A stretch of DNA of 64,000 bases, taken from NCBI RefSeq assembly GCF_012396015.1, contig NZ_JAAXOQ010000022.1, positions 1 through 64,000 on the forward strand, given 5' to 3'. Origin of the DNA: Tsukamurella spumae (lineage in GTDB: Bacteria; Actinomycetota; Actinomycetes; Mycobacteriales; Mycobacteriaceae). The position numbers were made by a program, and so were the translations under genes. Of this stretch, positions 1-10,057 are shown one piece after another; within the stretch, counting starts at the first letter, position 1; each line of letters starts with the position of its first letter. A model generated the notes under the pieces. It did no database searches and was not told where the DNA came from. It saw only the letters and a program-made list of their open reading frames with translations.

Positions 1-72
1 CCGGGTCCACGACTCCAGTACCTCCCGGTCGCCGTCGCGCAGCGTCAACGCCGGAGCAGGATGATTCGCCAT
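1..72 (-). CDS. IS630-type transposase, N-terminal fragment cut by the window edge
   Basis: Reading the minus strand from an ATG at position 72 gives 24 residues that run off the left edge, beginning MANHPAPALTLRDGDREVLE. The stretch of 'L-T-L-x-x-x-D-R-x-x-L-E-x-W' matches, from memory, the start of IS630-family transposases, just before their helix-turn-helix. In this family the transposase inserts and excises the element at TA dinucleotides. Only the first few percent of the protein is visible, so whether the element is intact cannot be said. The bases from 73 to 287 hold no gene I can support and could include one end of the element, but I could not pick out a terminal inverted repeat. 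Confidence 0.5.
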   Translation of the reverse strand, partial: MANHPAPALTLRDGDREVLESWTR

Positions 73-287
73 ACCCCGATTCTCGCAGGCGTCGAACCGT
101 TCAATGATTAACGACACGCGCCACTAGTTCAGCCGTGGGATCGGAGGGAGCACCGACATCGTTGAAACGTTCACGGGTCTCACCTCCTCAGGGCCTGTCA
201 CGGTCCGGCCCAGCGTAGCCAGTGGTCGCACGCCGCCGCATCTTCTTTTTCCGGCGCCCGCACTACGGTGGTCCGAGGAGGTGCGCG

Positions 288-1703
288 ATGGACGAGACGA
301 CCTATGACGTGATCGTGATCGGAGGCGGGCCGGTCGGCGAGAACGTGGCCGACCGCGCCGTCCGGGGCGGGCTCACCGCCGCCCTGATCGAGAGCGACCT
401 GTACGGCGGCGAGTGCTCCTACTGGGCCTGCATGCCGTCGAAGGCGCTGCTGCGACCGGGCCAGGCCCTGCGCGAGGCGCAACACGTGCGCGGCGCCCTC
501 GCCGGCCCCGCCGCGCTGGATCCGTCCGAGGTCTTCGCGCGGCGCGACGCCGTGGCCCACGACTGGGACGACACCGGCCAGGCCCGCTGGGCGCCTGCGT
601 CCGGGATCGTCACCGTCCGCGGGCACGGCCGGCTCGCGGGGCCGCGCCGGGTCACCGTCGCCGGGCCCGACGGTGCCGAGACCACCCTGACCGCGCGACA
701 CGCCGTCGTCGTCGCGACCGGGACGGACGCGTCCGTGCCCGACATCGAGGGCCTGCGCGCGGCGCGGCCGTGGACCAGCCGCGAGGCCACCAGCGCGAGG
801 TCGGCGCCCGGGCGGCTCGCGGTGATCGGCGGCGGCGTGGTCGCGACCGAGATGGCCACGGCGTACGCCTCGCTCGGTTCGGCGGTGACCCTCATCGCGC
901 GCAGTGGCGTGCTGACGAACCTCGAGCCCTTCGCGGGCGAGGCCGTCGCGGACGGTCTGCGCGCGTTGGGCGTCGAGATCGTGACCGGCGAGTCGCCGAC
1001 GCGGGTCACGCGCACGGACGGCGAGGTCACCATCGAGACCTCCGGCGGGCGGACCGTCGTGGCCGACGAGGTGCTGGCGGCCACCGGGAGGTCGCCGCGC
1101 ACCGTCGACCTGGGATTGGAGACGGTCGAGCTGGAGCCCGGGACGTGGCTGGCCGTGGACGACACGATGCTGGTCGAGGGCTTCGACTGGCTGTACGCGG
1201 CCGGCGACGTGAATCATCGTGCGCTGCTGACGCATCAGGGCAAGTACCAGGCGCGGGCCGCGGGTGACGTGATCGTGGCGCGGGCGAAGGGCGAGCCCGT
1301 CGACGACGGGGCGTGGGGCGCGCACGTCGCGACGGCCGACCACACCGCGGTGCCGCAGGTGATCTTCACCGACCCGGAGGTCGCGGCGATCGGCGTGACC
1401 GAGGCGCAGGCGCGCGCGGCCGGCACGGACATCGCGGTGGTCGACTACGACCTGGGCTGGGTGGCGGGCGCGAGCCTGTACGCGGACGACTACGCCGGGC
1501 GGGCGAAGATGGTCGTCGACGAGAGCCGGGGCGTGGTGATCGGCGTGACGCTCGTGGGCCCCGCGGTGGCCGAGCTCCTGCACGCGGCCACGACCGCCGT
1601 GGTGGGCGAGGTCCCGATCGCGCGGCTGTGGCACGCGGTGCCGGCCTACCCCACGATCAGCGAGGTGTGGCTGCGGCTGCTGGAGGCCTATCGGGACCGA
1701 TGA
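288..1703 (+). CDS. FAD-dependent pyridine nucleotide-disulfide oxidoreductase (dihydrolipoamide dehydrogenase / mercuric reductase type)
   Basis: A 471-residue flavoprotein of class I disulfide oxidoreductase build. An FAD dinucleotide-binding motif GGGPVGE lies near residues 12-18, and the redox-active pair is the CX4C motif CSYWAC (Cys43 and Cys48). A second NAD(P)-binding fold follows (VIGGGVVATE, around residue 180), then the second FAD motif ending YAAGDVN, and a dimerisation domain. The frame is open from 222, but the ATG at 288 has a GAGGAGG Shine-Dalgarno 6-7 bases upstream and starts exactly at the FAD domain, so I chose it. The C-terminal Cys pair of MerA is absent and no pyruvate or oxoglutarate dehydrogenase genes sit beside it. 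The substrate is therefore unknown. It is a single gene ahead of nrdF. Confidence 0.85.
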   Translation: MDETTYDVIVIGGGPVGENVADRAVRGGLTAALIESDLYGGECSYWACMPSKALLRPGQALREAQHVRGALAGPAALDPSEVFARRDAVAHDWDDTGQARWAPASGIVTVRGHGRLAGPRRVTVAGPDGAETTLTARHAVVVATGTDASVPDIEGLRAARPWTSREATSARSAPGRLAVIGGGVVATEMATAYASLGSAVTLIARSGVLTNLEPFAGEAVADGLRALGVEIVTGESPTRVTRTDGEVTIETSGGRTVVADEVLAATGRSPRTVDLGLETVELEPGTWLAVDDTMLVEGFDWLYAAGDVNHRALLTHQGKYQARAAGDVIVARAKGEPVDDGAWGAHVATADHTAVPQVIFTDPEVAAIGVTEAQARAAGTDIAVVDYDLGWVAGASLYADDYAGRAKMVVDESRGVVIGVTLVGPAVAELLHAATTAVVGEVPIARLWHAVPAYPTISEVWLRLLEAYRDR

Positions 1704-1787
1704 CGCCGTGGTCGAGCGCGTCGATCACGCATCGACGTCGCTGGGGTGCCGCGTCTCGTTGAGATTACGGGTGCTAATACTTTTATT

Positions 1788-1806
1788 TTCGGTTCGCCTA
1801 ACTTAG
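1788..1806 (+). promoter_or_regulatory. DtxR/IdeR-like iron box upstream of nrdF
   Basis: The 19 bases TTCGGTTCGCCTAACTTAG match 15 of 19 positions of the palindromic iron-box consensus TTAGGTTAGSCTAACCTAA used by DtxR and IdeR. The box overlaps or directly follows AT-rich promoter-like sequence (TTGAGA at 1759-1764 and TATTTT at 1784-1789) and lies about 40 bases before the leader ORF and 87 bases before nrdF. That placing fits repression by iron-loaded regulator. The match is my own alignment by eye. Iron control of nrdF is inference. Confidence 0.6.
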
Positions 1807-1846
1807 GATATTGACGTTCGGAAGTCCACTGCGAACGGAGCCCCTG

Positions 1847-2861
<1,015 letters not shown>

Positions 2862-2877
2862 CCACGACCGATCCACC

Positions 2878-2927
2878 GGGACCCGCTGCACCGAAGGTGC
2901 TCTGAGCCACCACGGTGCAGCGGTCCC
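2878..2927. terminator. Hairpin between nrdF and the convergent secreted-protein gene
   Basis: GGGACCCGCTGCACC (2878-2892) pairs with GGTGCAGCGGTCCC (2914-2927) with one bulged C and a 21-base loop. It lies 16 bases after the nrdF stop and 11 bases beyond the stop of the minus-strand gene at 2939, so it could end transcripts from both sides. There is no clear T tract, as is common in high-GC actinobacteria. Confidence 0.55.
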
Positions 2928-2938
2928 TGCTCAGAGGT

Positions 2939-3358
2939 TCACGGCAGCGCCGCATCCCGGAAACTGTTGCCCCACGCGCCGGACGCACCGTAGGTGGCGG
3001 TGGTGAAGTGCCGCTGATGCGCCGCGCCGACCGGAGAATGCAGGGTGATCCCCACGGGCTTGCTGACCGTCGTGCCGCGCGCGCAGTTGGGGCGGCAGGT
3101 GTTCTCGCGCAAGGTTCCGTAACCAACGGCTTCCTGCGCGTCCCACTCGTGCCATCGGATCCCGTCGAGCCTCAGATTGGCGTCACCGCAGGTCAATACG
3201 ATGGTGGTGGGCCTGATGGTCGGTTTGCCCGCGCAGTCGCGCACGGATGGCAAAGGCGCCGCCGGGGTGGCCGATGCCGACGCCGGCAACAGGGGCAACG
3301 ATGCTGCGGCGGCCGTGAGAGTCGCCGCCGTGGCGATAGCGGTGCGGAAGGTCATCAT
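2939..3358 (-). CDS. Small secreted protein of unknown function
   Basis: About 139 residues. The start ATG at 3358 (MMTFRTAIATAATL) follows GGAAAG, and the longer in-frame start at 3406 would only add hydrophilic residues before the signal. The N-terminus is a typical Sec signal peptide with cleavage likely after ASASA. The mature part has four cysteines (VRDCAG, VLTCGD, ENTCRPNCA), which may form disulfides outside the cell. The pattern 'P-T-I-V-L-T-C-G-D-A-N-L' with a following W-x-x-W recalls a family of small exported proteins in Mycobacteriales, but I know no function for it. It is a single gene convergent with nrdF. Confidence 0.7.
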   Translation of the reverse strand: MMTFRTAIATAATLTAAAASLPLLPASASATPAAPLPSVRDCAGKPTIRPTTIVLTCGDANLRLDGIRWHEWDAQEAVGYGTLRENTCRPNCARGTTVSKPVGITLHSPVGAAHQRHFTTATYGASGAWGNSFRDAALP

Positions 3359-3553
3359 GTGGTCTTTCCGGTTGGGGTGATCGGACGTGACGGCAGCCGA
3401 GTCCACGCCCTCGACTCATTTGTGCCGTCAACTAAATCTTTCCCCTGTGCACCGCCGTGAGGCACCGGCACATGTCCCGGGACTGCGTCCCGATCGATGA
3501 GGACGTTCGTCCCGACCGCGCCTCATGTGTGACACATGTCGCGACTCATCACA

Positions 3554-3630
3554 TGGTGCGCGCGGAGGGACTCGAACCCCCGACAGCCGGTGTGTAAGAC
3601 CGGAACTCTAACCAACTGAGCTACACGCGC
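3554..3630 (-). tRNA. tRNA-Val (anticodon UAC)
   Basis: The minus strand folds as a cloverleaf. The acceptor stem GCGCGTG pairs with CGCGCGC (one G-T pair), and the D-arm is AGCTCAGTTGGTTAGAG. The anticodon stem CCGGT/ACCGG carries the loop CTTACAC with anticodon TAC, and the T-arm contains GGTTCGAGTCC. The discriminator A is followed by an encoded CCA. The first 10 bases overlap the last codons and the stop of ahpE. Confidence 0.95.
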
Positions 3631-4133
3631 TTGCCGGATGAGGCTAGCGCAGCGAGGGCGTGTTCCCAAAGCGACTGATCGCGCGGGACGCCGGGCTCGT
3701 TCATCTCGGAGAAGCGGATCACGCCGTCGCGGTCGATGACGAAGGTGCCGCGATTCGGGTAGCCGTTGCGCTCGTTGAGCACGCCGTACTCCCGCGACAC
3801 CGCGCCGTGCGGCCAGAAGTCGGAGACGATCGGGAACAGGTAGCCCTGCGAGCCCGACCAGACCTTGTGCGTCGGCGGCGGGCCGACGGAGACGGCGATG
3901 ACGGCGGCATCGTCGTTCTCGAAGGACGGGAGCGAATCCCGGATGCCCCCGAGCTCGCTCTCGCAGGTGCCCGTGAACGCGAGCGGGAAGAACACCAGCA
4001 GCACGTTCTTGCGCCCACGGTAAGACGCCAGCGAGACGGGCTGATTGTTCTGATCGCGCAGCGTGAAGTCGGGCGCGACCGCTCCGACCTGCAGGGGTGC
4101 GGACGGCGCACCGTCGGGGCAGGGCGTGGTCAC
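3621..4133 (-). CDS. ahpE: One-cysteine peroxiredoxin AhpE
   Basis: A cytoplasmic thiol peroxidase of about 170 residues that reduces hydroperoxides and peroxynitrite. The peroxidatic cysteine is Cys57 in PLAFTGTC, which keeps the family's T-x-x-C signature, and the sequence is close throughout to M. tuberculosis AhpE (LVFFPLAFTG, SDFWPHGAV, NRGTFVVD-type blocks). The GTG start at 4133 overlaps the TGA of the upstream DUF3052 gene as GTGA, so the two are translationally coupled. The start gives some 14 residues more than the M. tuberculosis protein. Oddly, the C-terminus runs 5-6 residues (SGKRV) past the usual end and its TAG stop lies inside the 5' end of tRNA-Val. Confidence 0.93.
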   Translation of the reverse strand: MTTPCPDGAPSAPLQVGAVAPDFTLRDQNNQPVSLASYRGRKNVLLVFFPLAFTGTCESELGGIRDSLPSFENDDAAVIAVSVGPPPTHKVWSGSQGYLFPIVSDFWPHGAVSREYGVLNERNGYPNRGTFVIDRDGVIRFSEMNEPGVPRDQSLWEHALAALASSGKRV

Positions 4134-4546
4134 CGCTTGGCCACGCGGCCCGACTTCGGCTGCACCAGGCGCGAGCCGATCCACGACCCGAGGTTGGTCG
4201 ACGAGGTCTGGGTGAGGCCGGCGGTGGGCGCCGCCTCCGCGATCTCGCTCGGCTGCACGTGGCCGGGCCGGCCCGTCTTGGGGCTGAGCACCCACACGTA
4301 GCCGTCGTCCGACAGCGGAGTGATGACGTCCATGAGCGTGTCGACCAGGTCGCCGTCGTCGTCGCGCCACCAGAGGATCACGACGTCGACGACCTCGTCG
4401 ACGTCCTCGTCGAGCATCTCCGCGCCGGTGAGCTCCTCGATGGCGAGGCGCAGGTCGTCGTCGGTGTCCTCATCCCAACCGATCTCCTGCACGATGTTTC
4501 CGGGCTGCAGGCCCATCTTCTGGGCGAATGACCCATTCGTGGACAC
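4130..4546 (-). CDS. DUF3052 family protein
   Basis: A 138-residue acidic protein of the actinobacterial DUF3052 family, found next to ahpE and aceE in mycobacteria too. The centre holds DEDVDEVVDVVILWWRDDDGD, and the C-terminal part PKTGRPGHVQPSEI is typical of the family. The frame is open to 4597, but the GTG at 4546 has a strong GAGGAGG nine bases upstream and begins just ahead of the conserved block FAQKMGLQPG. Its function is not established. The GTGA overlap with ahpE suggests the pair is made together. It is transcribed away from aceE from a shared 250-base intergenic region. Confidence 0.85.
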   Translation of the reverse strand: MSTNGSFAQKMGLQPGNIVQEIGWDEDTDDDLRLAIEELTGAEMLDEDVDEVVDVVILWWRDDDGDLVDTLMDVITPLSDDGYVWVLSPKTGRPGHVQPSEIAEAAPTAGLTQTSSTNLGSWIGSRLVQPKSGRVAKR

Positions 4547-4796
4547 CGGTGGGAGCCTCCTCGCGTTCGCACGGACGGCCCGACGCCGCCCGTTCATCTG
4601 TGTTTCGTGTCAACTTACGGCACGCGCGCCTACACGCAAGCGGGGTACGCCGAACTCGCGCCTGCGGACCTGGCGTATTCCACTACGCGGAATGCGACTG
4701 TCGAGTAGCTTTCGAATGCGGCAGGATGGGATCTGCGACACACCGCACACCCCCGGCATCATCCAGTACCGCCTTCGCGACCCGTGAGGAGCACTT

Positions 4797-7607
4797 GTGA
4801 CCGACTCGACCGCCACCACCCCGGCAACCACATCCGGAGGGGACCCCGCACCGTCGAACGACAACCGCCCGGACCGCGTCCGCGTGATCCGCGAGGGCGT
4901 GGCCTCCTACCTGCCGGACATCGACCCGGAAGAGACGGGCGAGTGGATCGAGTCCTTCGACGACCTGATCGCGACGCACGGCCCGGCCCGCGCCCGGTAC
5001 CTGATGCTGCGACTGCTGGAGCGCGCGAGCGAGCAGCGGGTCTCCATCCCCTCGCTCACCTCCACCGACTACGTCAACACCATCCCCACCGAGCTCGAGC
5101 CCTGGTTCCCGGGCGATGAGGAGATCGAGCGCCGCTACCGCGCCTACATCCGCTGGAACGCGGCGATCATGGTGCACCGCGCGCAGCGCCCCGGCGTCGG
5201 CGTCGGCGGCCACATCTCCACGTACGCGGGCGCGGCGTCGCTGTACGAGGTGGGCTTCAACCACTTCTTCCGCGGTAAGGAGCACCCCGGCGGAGGCGAC
5301 CAGGTCTTCATCCAGGGCCACGCCTCCCCCGGCATCTACGCGCGCGCCTTCCTCGAGGGCCGCATCCCCGCGGAGCGCCTGGACGGCTTCCGCCAGGAGA
5401 AGTCGCACGAGGACAAGGGCAAGGGCCTCCCGTCGTACCCCCACCCCCGGCTGCTGTCGAACTTCTGGGAGTTCCCGACGGTGTCGATGGGCCTGGGCCC
5501 GATGAACGCCATCCAGCAGGCGCGGTTCAACCACTACCTGCACGACCGCGGCATCAAGGACACCTCCGACCAGCACGTGTGGGCGTTCCTCGGCGACGGC
5601 GAGATGGACGAGCCCGAATCGCGCGGCCAGATCCAGATCGCGGCGACCGAGGGCCTGGACAACCTGACCTTCGTGGTCAACTGCAACCTGCAGCGGCTCG
5701 ACGGCCCCGTGCGCGGCAACGGCAAGATCATCCAGGAGCTGGAGTCCTTCTTCCGCGGCGCCGGCTGGAACGTGATCAAGGTGATCTGGGGCCGCGAGTG
5801 GGACGAGCTGCTGCACAAGGACCGCGACGGTGCCCTCGTCAACATCATGAACAACACGCCCGACGGCGACTACCAGACCTTCAAGGCGAACGACGGCGCG
5901 TTCGTCCGTGAGCACTTCTTCGGCCGCGACCCGCGGACCAAGGAGCTGGTCCAGGACATGACCGACGAGCAGATCTGGGGCCTGCGCCGCGGCGGCCACG
6001 ACTACCGCAAGTTGTACGCGGCCTACAAGTCGGCGATGGAGCACAAGGGCCAGCCGACGGTGATCCTGGCGCACACCGTCAAGGGCTTCGGCCTGGGCCA
6101 CAACTTCGAGGGCCGCAACGCCACGCACCAGATGAAGAAGCTCACCCTCGACGATCTCAAGGGCTTCCGCGATCACCTGCGGATCCCGATCACCGACGAG
6201 GAGCTGGAGAAGGACCCGTACCTCCCGCCGTACTACACCCCGGGACCGGAGTCGAAGGAGATCCAGTACATGCTGGATCGCCGCAAGCAGCTCGGCGGCT
6301 TCGTCCCGACCCGCCGCACGCAGGCCCAGGTGCTCAACACGCCCGGCATCGACGCGGTGAAGGTGATGCTCAAGGGTTCGGGCAAGCAGGAGGTCGCGAC
6401 CACGCAGGCCGTGGTGCGCATCTTCAAGGAGCTGCTGCGCGACCCCGAGGTGGGGCCCCGCATCGTGCCGATCATCCCCGACGAGGCGCGCACCTTCGGC
6501 ATGGACAGCTGGTTCCCCACGCTGAAGATCTACAACCGCCTCGGCCAGACCTACACCGCGGTCGATGCGCAGCTGATGCTCGCGTACAAGGAGAACCCGC
6601 AGGGCGTGATCCTGCACGAGGGCATCAACGAGGCCGGCTCGACCGCCTCGTTCACCGCGGTGGGCACGTCGTACGCCACGCACGACGTCCCGATGATCCC
6701 GCTGTACATCTTCTACTCGATGTTCGGTTTCCAGCGCACGGGCGACGGCCTGTGGGCCGCCGCCGACCAGATGGCCCGCGGCTTCGTGCTCGGCGCCACC
6801 GCCGGCCGCACCACGCTCACCGGTGAGGGCCTGCAGCACGCGGACGGCCACAGCCACGTGCTCGCGTCGACCAACCCGGCGGTCGTGGCCTACGACCCCG
6901 CGTTCGCCTACGAGCTCGCGCACATCGTGATCGACGGCCTGCGGCGGATGTACGGGGAGAACCCGGAGAACATCTACTACTACATCACCGTCTACAACGA
7001 GCCGATCCACCAGCCGGCGGAGCCGGAGAACCTGGACGTCGAGGGTCTGCTCAAGGGCCTGTACCTGTTCAAGCCGGCCGACACCGCCCACGCGCTGAAG
7101 GCGAACATCCTCGCCTCCGGCGTGACGATGCCCGACGCTCTGAAGGCCCAGCAGATGCTGGCCGAGGAGTGGGGTGTCTCCGCGTCGGTGTTCTCGGTGA
7201 CCAGCTGGGTCGAGCTCTCGCGTGACGGCATCGAGTCGGAGAAGGCGGCGCTGCGCGATCCGAGCGCCGAGTTCCGCACCCCGCACGTCACCAAGATCCT
7301 CGGCGGCACCGAGGGCCCGACGATCGCGGCGTCCGACTTCATGCGCGGTACGCAGGACCTCATCCGGCAGTGGGTGCCGGGCACCTATGTCACGCTCGGC
7401 ACCGACGGCTTCGGGTTCTCGGACACGCGTCCGGCGGCCCGGCGCTACTTCAACGTCGACGCCGAGTCGATCGTCGTGGGCGTTCTGCTGGGGCTCGCGC
7501 GCGACGGTGCGCTCGATTTCTCGGTCGCCGCGGAGGCCGCGAAGCGGTACCGGATCGACGACGTGCTCGCCGCCCCGAAGCAGGTTTCGGACCCCGGCGT
7601 AGCCTAG
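4797..7607 (+). CDS. aceE: Pyruvate dehydrogenase E1 component, homodimeric type
   Basis: A 936-residue thiamine diphosphate enzyme that decarboxylates pyruvate and acetylates the lipoyl arm of E2, feeding acetyl-CoA to the TCA cycle and to lipid synthesis. The ThDP motif runs from [10 protein letters not shown] (around residue 266) to VVNCN. The sequence has the single-chain layout of the E. coli and mycobacterial AceE, not the split alpha/beta form. The start is GTG with GAGGAG 6 bases ahead. E2 and E3 genes are not adjacent. mabR follows after 6 bases, tying the enzyme genetically to fatty acid synthesis control. Confidence 0.97.
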   Translation: MTDSTATTPATTSGGDPAPSNDNRPDRVRVIREGVASYLPDIDPEETGEWIESFDDLIATHGPARARYLMLRLLERASEQRVSIPSLTSTDYVNTIPTELEPWFPGDEEIERRYRAYIRWNAAIMVHRAQRPGVGVGGHISTYAGAASLYEVGFNHFFRGKEHPGGGDQVFIQGHASPGIYARAFLEGRIPAERLDGFRQEKSHEDKGKGLPSYPHPRLLSNFWEFPTVSMGLGPMNAIQQARFNHYLHDRGIKDTSDQHVWAFLGDGEMDEPESRGQIQIAATEGLDNLTFVVNCNLQRLDGPVRGNGKIIQELESFFRGAGWNVIKVIWGREWDELLHKDRDGALVNIMNNTPDGDYQTFKANDGAFVREHFFGRDPRTKELVQDMTDEQIWGLRRGGHDYRKLYAAYKSAMEHKGQPTVILAHTVKGFGLGHNFEGRNATHQMKKLTLDDLKGFRDHLRIPITDEELEKDPYLPPYYTPGPESKEIQYMLDRRKQLGGFVPTRRTQAQVLNTPGIDAVKVMLKGSGKQEVATTQAVVRIFKELLRDPEVGPRIVPIIPDEARTFGMDSWFPTLKIYNRLGQTYTAVDAQLMLAYKENPQGVILHEGINEAGSTASFTAVGTSYATHDVPMIPLYIFYSMFGFQRTGDGLWAAADQMARGFVLGATAGRTTLTGEGLQHADGHSHVLASTNPAVVAYDPAFAYELAHIVIDGLRRMYGENPENIYYYITVYNEPIHQPAEPENLDVEGLLKGLYLFKPADTAHALKANILASGVTMPDALKAQQMLAEEWGVSASVFSVTSWVELSRDGIESEKAALRDPSAEFRTPHVTKILGGTEGPTIAASDFMRGTQDLIRQWVPGTYVTLGTDGFGFSDTRPAARRYFNVDAESIVVGVLLGLARDGALDFSVAAEAAKRYRIDDVLAAPKQVSDPGVA

Positions 7608-7613
7608 GACTTC

Positions 7614-8903
7614 ATGACCGCTGATACGGGCTCGTTCCCCCTCCCCGGGAGGCCGGGGAAGGGGGGCTTCACCAGGAAGCGGCCCGAGCCCCGTGAAGTG
7701 CTGCCCGAGGCGGTCCTCGCCAGGATCCGCCAGTACTCGGGCCGCGTCGCGACGGAGGCGGTGCGCTCCATGGAGGAGCAGCTGCCGTACTTCGCGGATC
7801 TCGAGGCCAGCCAGCGGGCGTCGATCCAGCTGGTCGTCCAGACCGCGGTGGTCAACTTCGCGGAGTGGATCGACCACGGCGGCGACGTGGCGTACACCGT
7901 GGCGGCGTTCCAATCGGTGCCGCAGGACCTGGCCCGGCGTGTCACGCTCCTGCAGACCGTCGAGATGGTCCGCGTGGCCATGGAGTTCTTCGAGCGCTGG
8001 CTGCCGCTGCTGGCCCGCAACGAGGAGCAGCTGATCGCGCTCACCGAGGCGGTGCTGCGGTACGGCCGGGAGATCGGGTTCGGCGCCGCGGCGATCTACG
8101 CCTCGGCCGCCGAGGCCCGGGGCGCGTGGGACTCCCGGATGGAGGCGCTGGTCGTCGACGCGGTGGTCCGCGGCGACACCGGCGCGAACCTCCTCTCCCG
8201 CGCCGCGGCCCTGAACTGGGACCCGGTCGCGTCGGCCACCGTCATCGTCGGCAATCCCCCGCCCGACCAGAACGTCTCGGTGGCCGGATCGGTCCACGAC
8301 ACGGCCCGGTCGCACGGACGCTCGGCCCTCGCCGTTGTGCAGGGCACCAAACTGGTCGTCATCGTCAGCGGGGCGGTCACCACCGGGGACCCGTTCGGGG
8401 AGGCGCTCATGCGTCACTTCGCCGACGGTCCCGTGGTGATCGGGCACACCGTGCCCACCCTCGAGGACGCCCACGCGTCGGCCCTGGAGGCCATCGCCGG
8501 CGTCAACGCGGTGGCGGGCTGGCCCGGGGCGCCGCGCCCGGTGCACAGCTGGGAGCTGCTGCCCGAGCGGGCCCTGATCGGCGACACGCATGCGGGCCGC
8601 ACGCTCTACGAGTTGCTCGTCAAGCCGCTCGAGGAGGCCGGTTCGGCGCTGTCGGACACGCTGGACGCCTACCTCGACTCGGGGGGTGCGGTGGAGTCCT
8701 GCGCCCGCGAGCTGTTCGTGCACCCCAACACCGTGCGGTACCGCCTGAAGAAGATCGCGGAGATCACCGGGCGGGATCCGCAGGACCCGCGCGACGCCTT
8801 CGTACTGCGTGTGGCAGCGACGATCGGGCGTCTCGCGGCGGCCAATCCGGACCGTTTCACCCCCGCCGCTATGACGCGGATCACAGATCTCTCACTGAGC
8901 TAG
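7614..8903 (+). CDS. mabR: PucR-type regulator of the fatty acid synthase II operon
   Basis: A 429-residue regulator matching M. tuberculosis Rv2242 (MabR) in position between aceE and fabD. The N-terminal two thirds form the PucR-family sensory region (helical, with GGDVAYTVAAFQSVPQDLARRVTLL). The C-terminus carries the CdaR/PucR-type helix-turn-helix, CARELFVHPNTVRYRLKKI, near residues 363-385. In mycobacteria MabR controls transcription of fabD-acpM-kasA-kasB and is essential. The likely target here is the inverted repeat at 8955. The start ATG lies 6 bases after aceE, so the two are probably co-transcribed. Confidence 0.9.
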   Translation: MTADTGSFPLPGRPGKGGFTRKRPEPREVLPEAVLARIRQYSGRVATEAVRSMEEQLPYFADLEASQRASIQLVVQTAVVNFAEWIDHGGDVAYTVAAFQSVPQDLARRVTLLQTVEMVRVAMEFFERWLPLLARNEEQLIALTEAVLRYGREIGFGAAAIYASAAEARGAWDSRMEALVVDAVVRGDTGANLLSRAAALNWDPVASATVIVGNPPPDQNVSVAGSVHDTARSHGRSALAVVQGTKLVVIVSGAVTTGDPFGEALMRHFADGPVVIGHTVPTLEDAHASALEAIAGVNAVAGWPGAPRPVHSWELLPERALIGDTHAGRTLYELLVKPLEEAGSALSDTLDAYLDSGGAVESCARELFVHPNTVRYRLKKIAEITGRDPQDPRDAFVLRVAATIGRLAAANPDRFTPAAMTRITDLSLS

Positions 8904-8954
8904 CCGAGTCACAAATAACACTCTGGTAACAGCCAGGACTCGCTGAGCAGCACT

Positions 8955-8973
8955 TTTGTGGAAACCCCACAAA
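8955..8973. promoter_or_regulatory. Inverted repeat TTTGTGG-N5-CCACAAA, candidate MabR operator
   Basis: A perfect 7-base inverted repeat with a 5-base spacer lies between mabR and fabD, 67 bases before the fabD start. It sits in the position of the FAS-II promoter. MabR-type regulators bind TTTTGT/ACAAAA-like repeats upstream of fabD in mycobacteria, as I recall. Binding here is inference from sequence and position. Confidence 0.55.
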
Positions 8974-9040
8974 TTCCCTGGGGCAGGTTCTCAGGCTCCA
9001 ACACCTTCCTTTCAGGTTCCCGGGGTGTTTCCTGGTAAGC

Positions 9041-9943
9041 GTGATTGCACTGCTCGCACCCGGACAGGGTTCCCAGAAGCCCGGCATGCTGACGGCATGG
9101 CTCGACCAGCCTTCCGCCGTGGAGCGCCTCCGCGCGTGGTCCGAGATCGCCGATCTCGACCTGGTCCGCCTCGGCACGATCGCCGAGGCCGACGAGATCA
9201 CGGACACCGCCGTGACTCAGCCGCTCGTCGTCGCCGCCGCGCTGCTCGCGTTCGAGCAGATGGGCGACCAGCCGTCGGACACCCTCGTCGCCGGCCACTC
9301 CGTCGGTGAGCTCGCCGCCGCCGCCGTAGCCGGCGTGATCACGGCCGACGAGGCCGTGCGCCTGGCCGCGATCCGCGGTCGCGCCATGGCCGCGGCCTGC
9401 GCGCTCGTCCCCACGTCGATGACCGCCGTCCTCGGCGGCGTCGAGGAGGACGTGCTCGCCACCCTCGAGTCCTTCGACCTGGTCCCGGCCAACATGAACG
9501 CCTCCGGGCAGATCGTGGCCGCCGGCACCGTCGAGAACCTCGCGAAGCTGGCCGACAACGCCCCCGAGAAGGCGCGCCTGCGCCCGCTCGCCGTGGCCGG
9601 CGCCTTCCACACGGAGTTCATGGCACCCGCGCAGGAGGCCGTCGCGGCCGCCGCGCAGTCGATCACCCCGAGTGACCCGCAGCTGACCCTGCTGTCGAAC
9701 CGTGACGGCAAGGCCGTGACCTCCGGCGCCGAGGCCCTCGCGGCCATCGTCGCGCAGGTCACCCGCCCGGTCCGCTGGGACCTGTGCACCGCCACCATGC
9801 GCGAGGCCGAGGTCTCGATGGTCGTGGAGCTGCCGCCGGCCGGCGCCCTCGTGGGCATCGCCAAGCGCGAGCTCAAGGGCGTGCCGCAGGTCGCCGTCAA
9901 GACCCCGGCCGACCTGGCCGAGCTGCTCGCCCCCGCGCAGTAG
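9041..9943 (+). CDS. fabD: Malonyl-CoA:ACP transacylase
   Basis: A 300-residue transacylase that moves malonyl groups from CoA to AcpM for chain elongation by FAS-II. The conserved GQGSQ sits at residues 8-12. The nucleophile is Ser87 in GHSVGE and the partner histidine is in GAFHTEFM near residue 190. The length is as expected. The start is GTG, with the motif beginning at once (MIALLAPGQGSQ). acpM follows after 114 bases that contain a 14-base palindrome. Confidence 0.96.
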   Translation: MIALLAPGQGSQKPGMLTAWLDQPSAVERLRAWSEIADLDLVRLGTIAEADEITDTAVTQPLVVAAALLAFEQMGDQPSDTLVAGHSVGELAAAAVAGVITADEAVRLAAIRGRAMAAACALVPTSMTAVLGGVEEDVLATLESFDLVPANMNASGQIVAAGTVENLAKLADNAPEKARLRPLAVAGAFHTEFMAPAQEAVAAAAQSITPSDPQLTLLSNRDGKAVTSGAEALAAIVAQVTRPVRWDLCTATMREAEVSMVVELPPAGALVGIAKRELKGVPQVAVKTPADLAELLAPAQ

Positions 9944-9984
9944 CGCGTCGATCACCGACGGGCCGCCCCGGCACCGTCGAACCC

Positions 9985-9998
9985 GCGACGTACGTCGC
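9985..9998. promoter_or_regulatory. Perfect 14-base palindrome in the fabD-acpM gap
   Basis: GCGACGTACGTCGC reads the same on both strands and lies between fabD and acpM, 60 bases before the acpM start. It could be an operator or an mRNA element that sets the high AcpM to FabD ratio. There is no direct evidence for either. Confidence 0.3.
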
Positions 9999-10057
9999 AC
10001 AGATTCTCCCGTCTCCGTGAAATCGCGGGTCGGGTCACACAAGGAAAGGGACCCACT

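Noticed and set aside
4683-8723. A 1346-codon open frame on the minus strand opposite aceE and mabR
   Set aside because: It lies antisense to two well-supported genes. Its protein is a low-complexity Arg/Val/Leu/Gly mixture, as expected when GC-rich third positions of the other strand remove stop codons.
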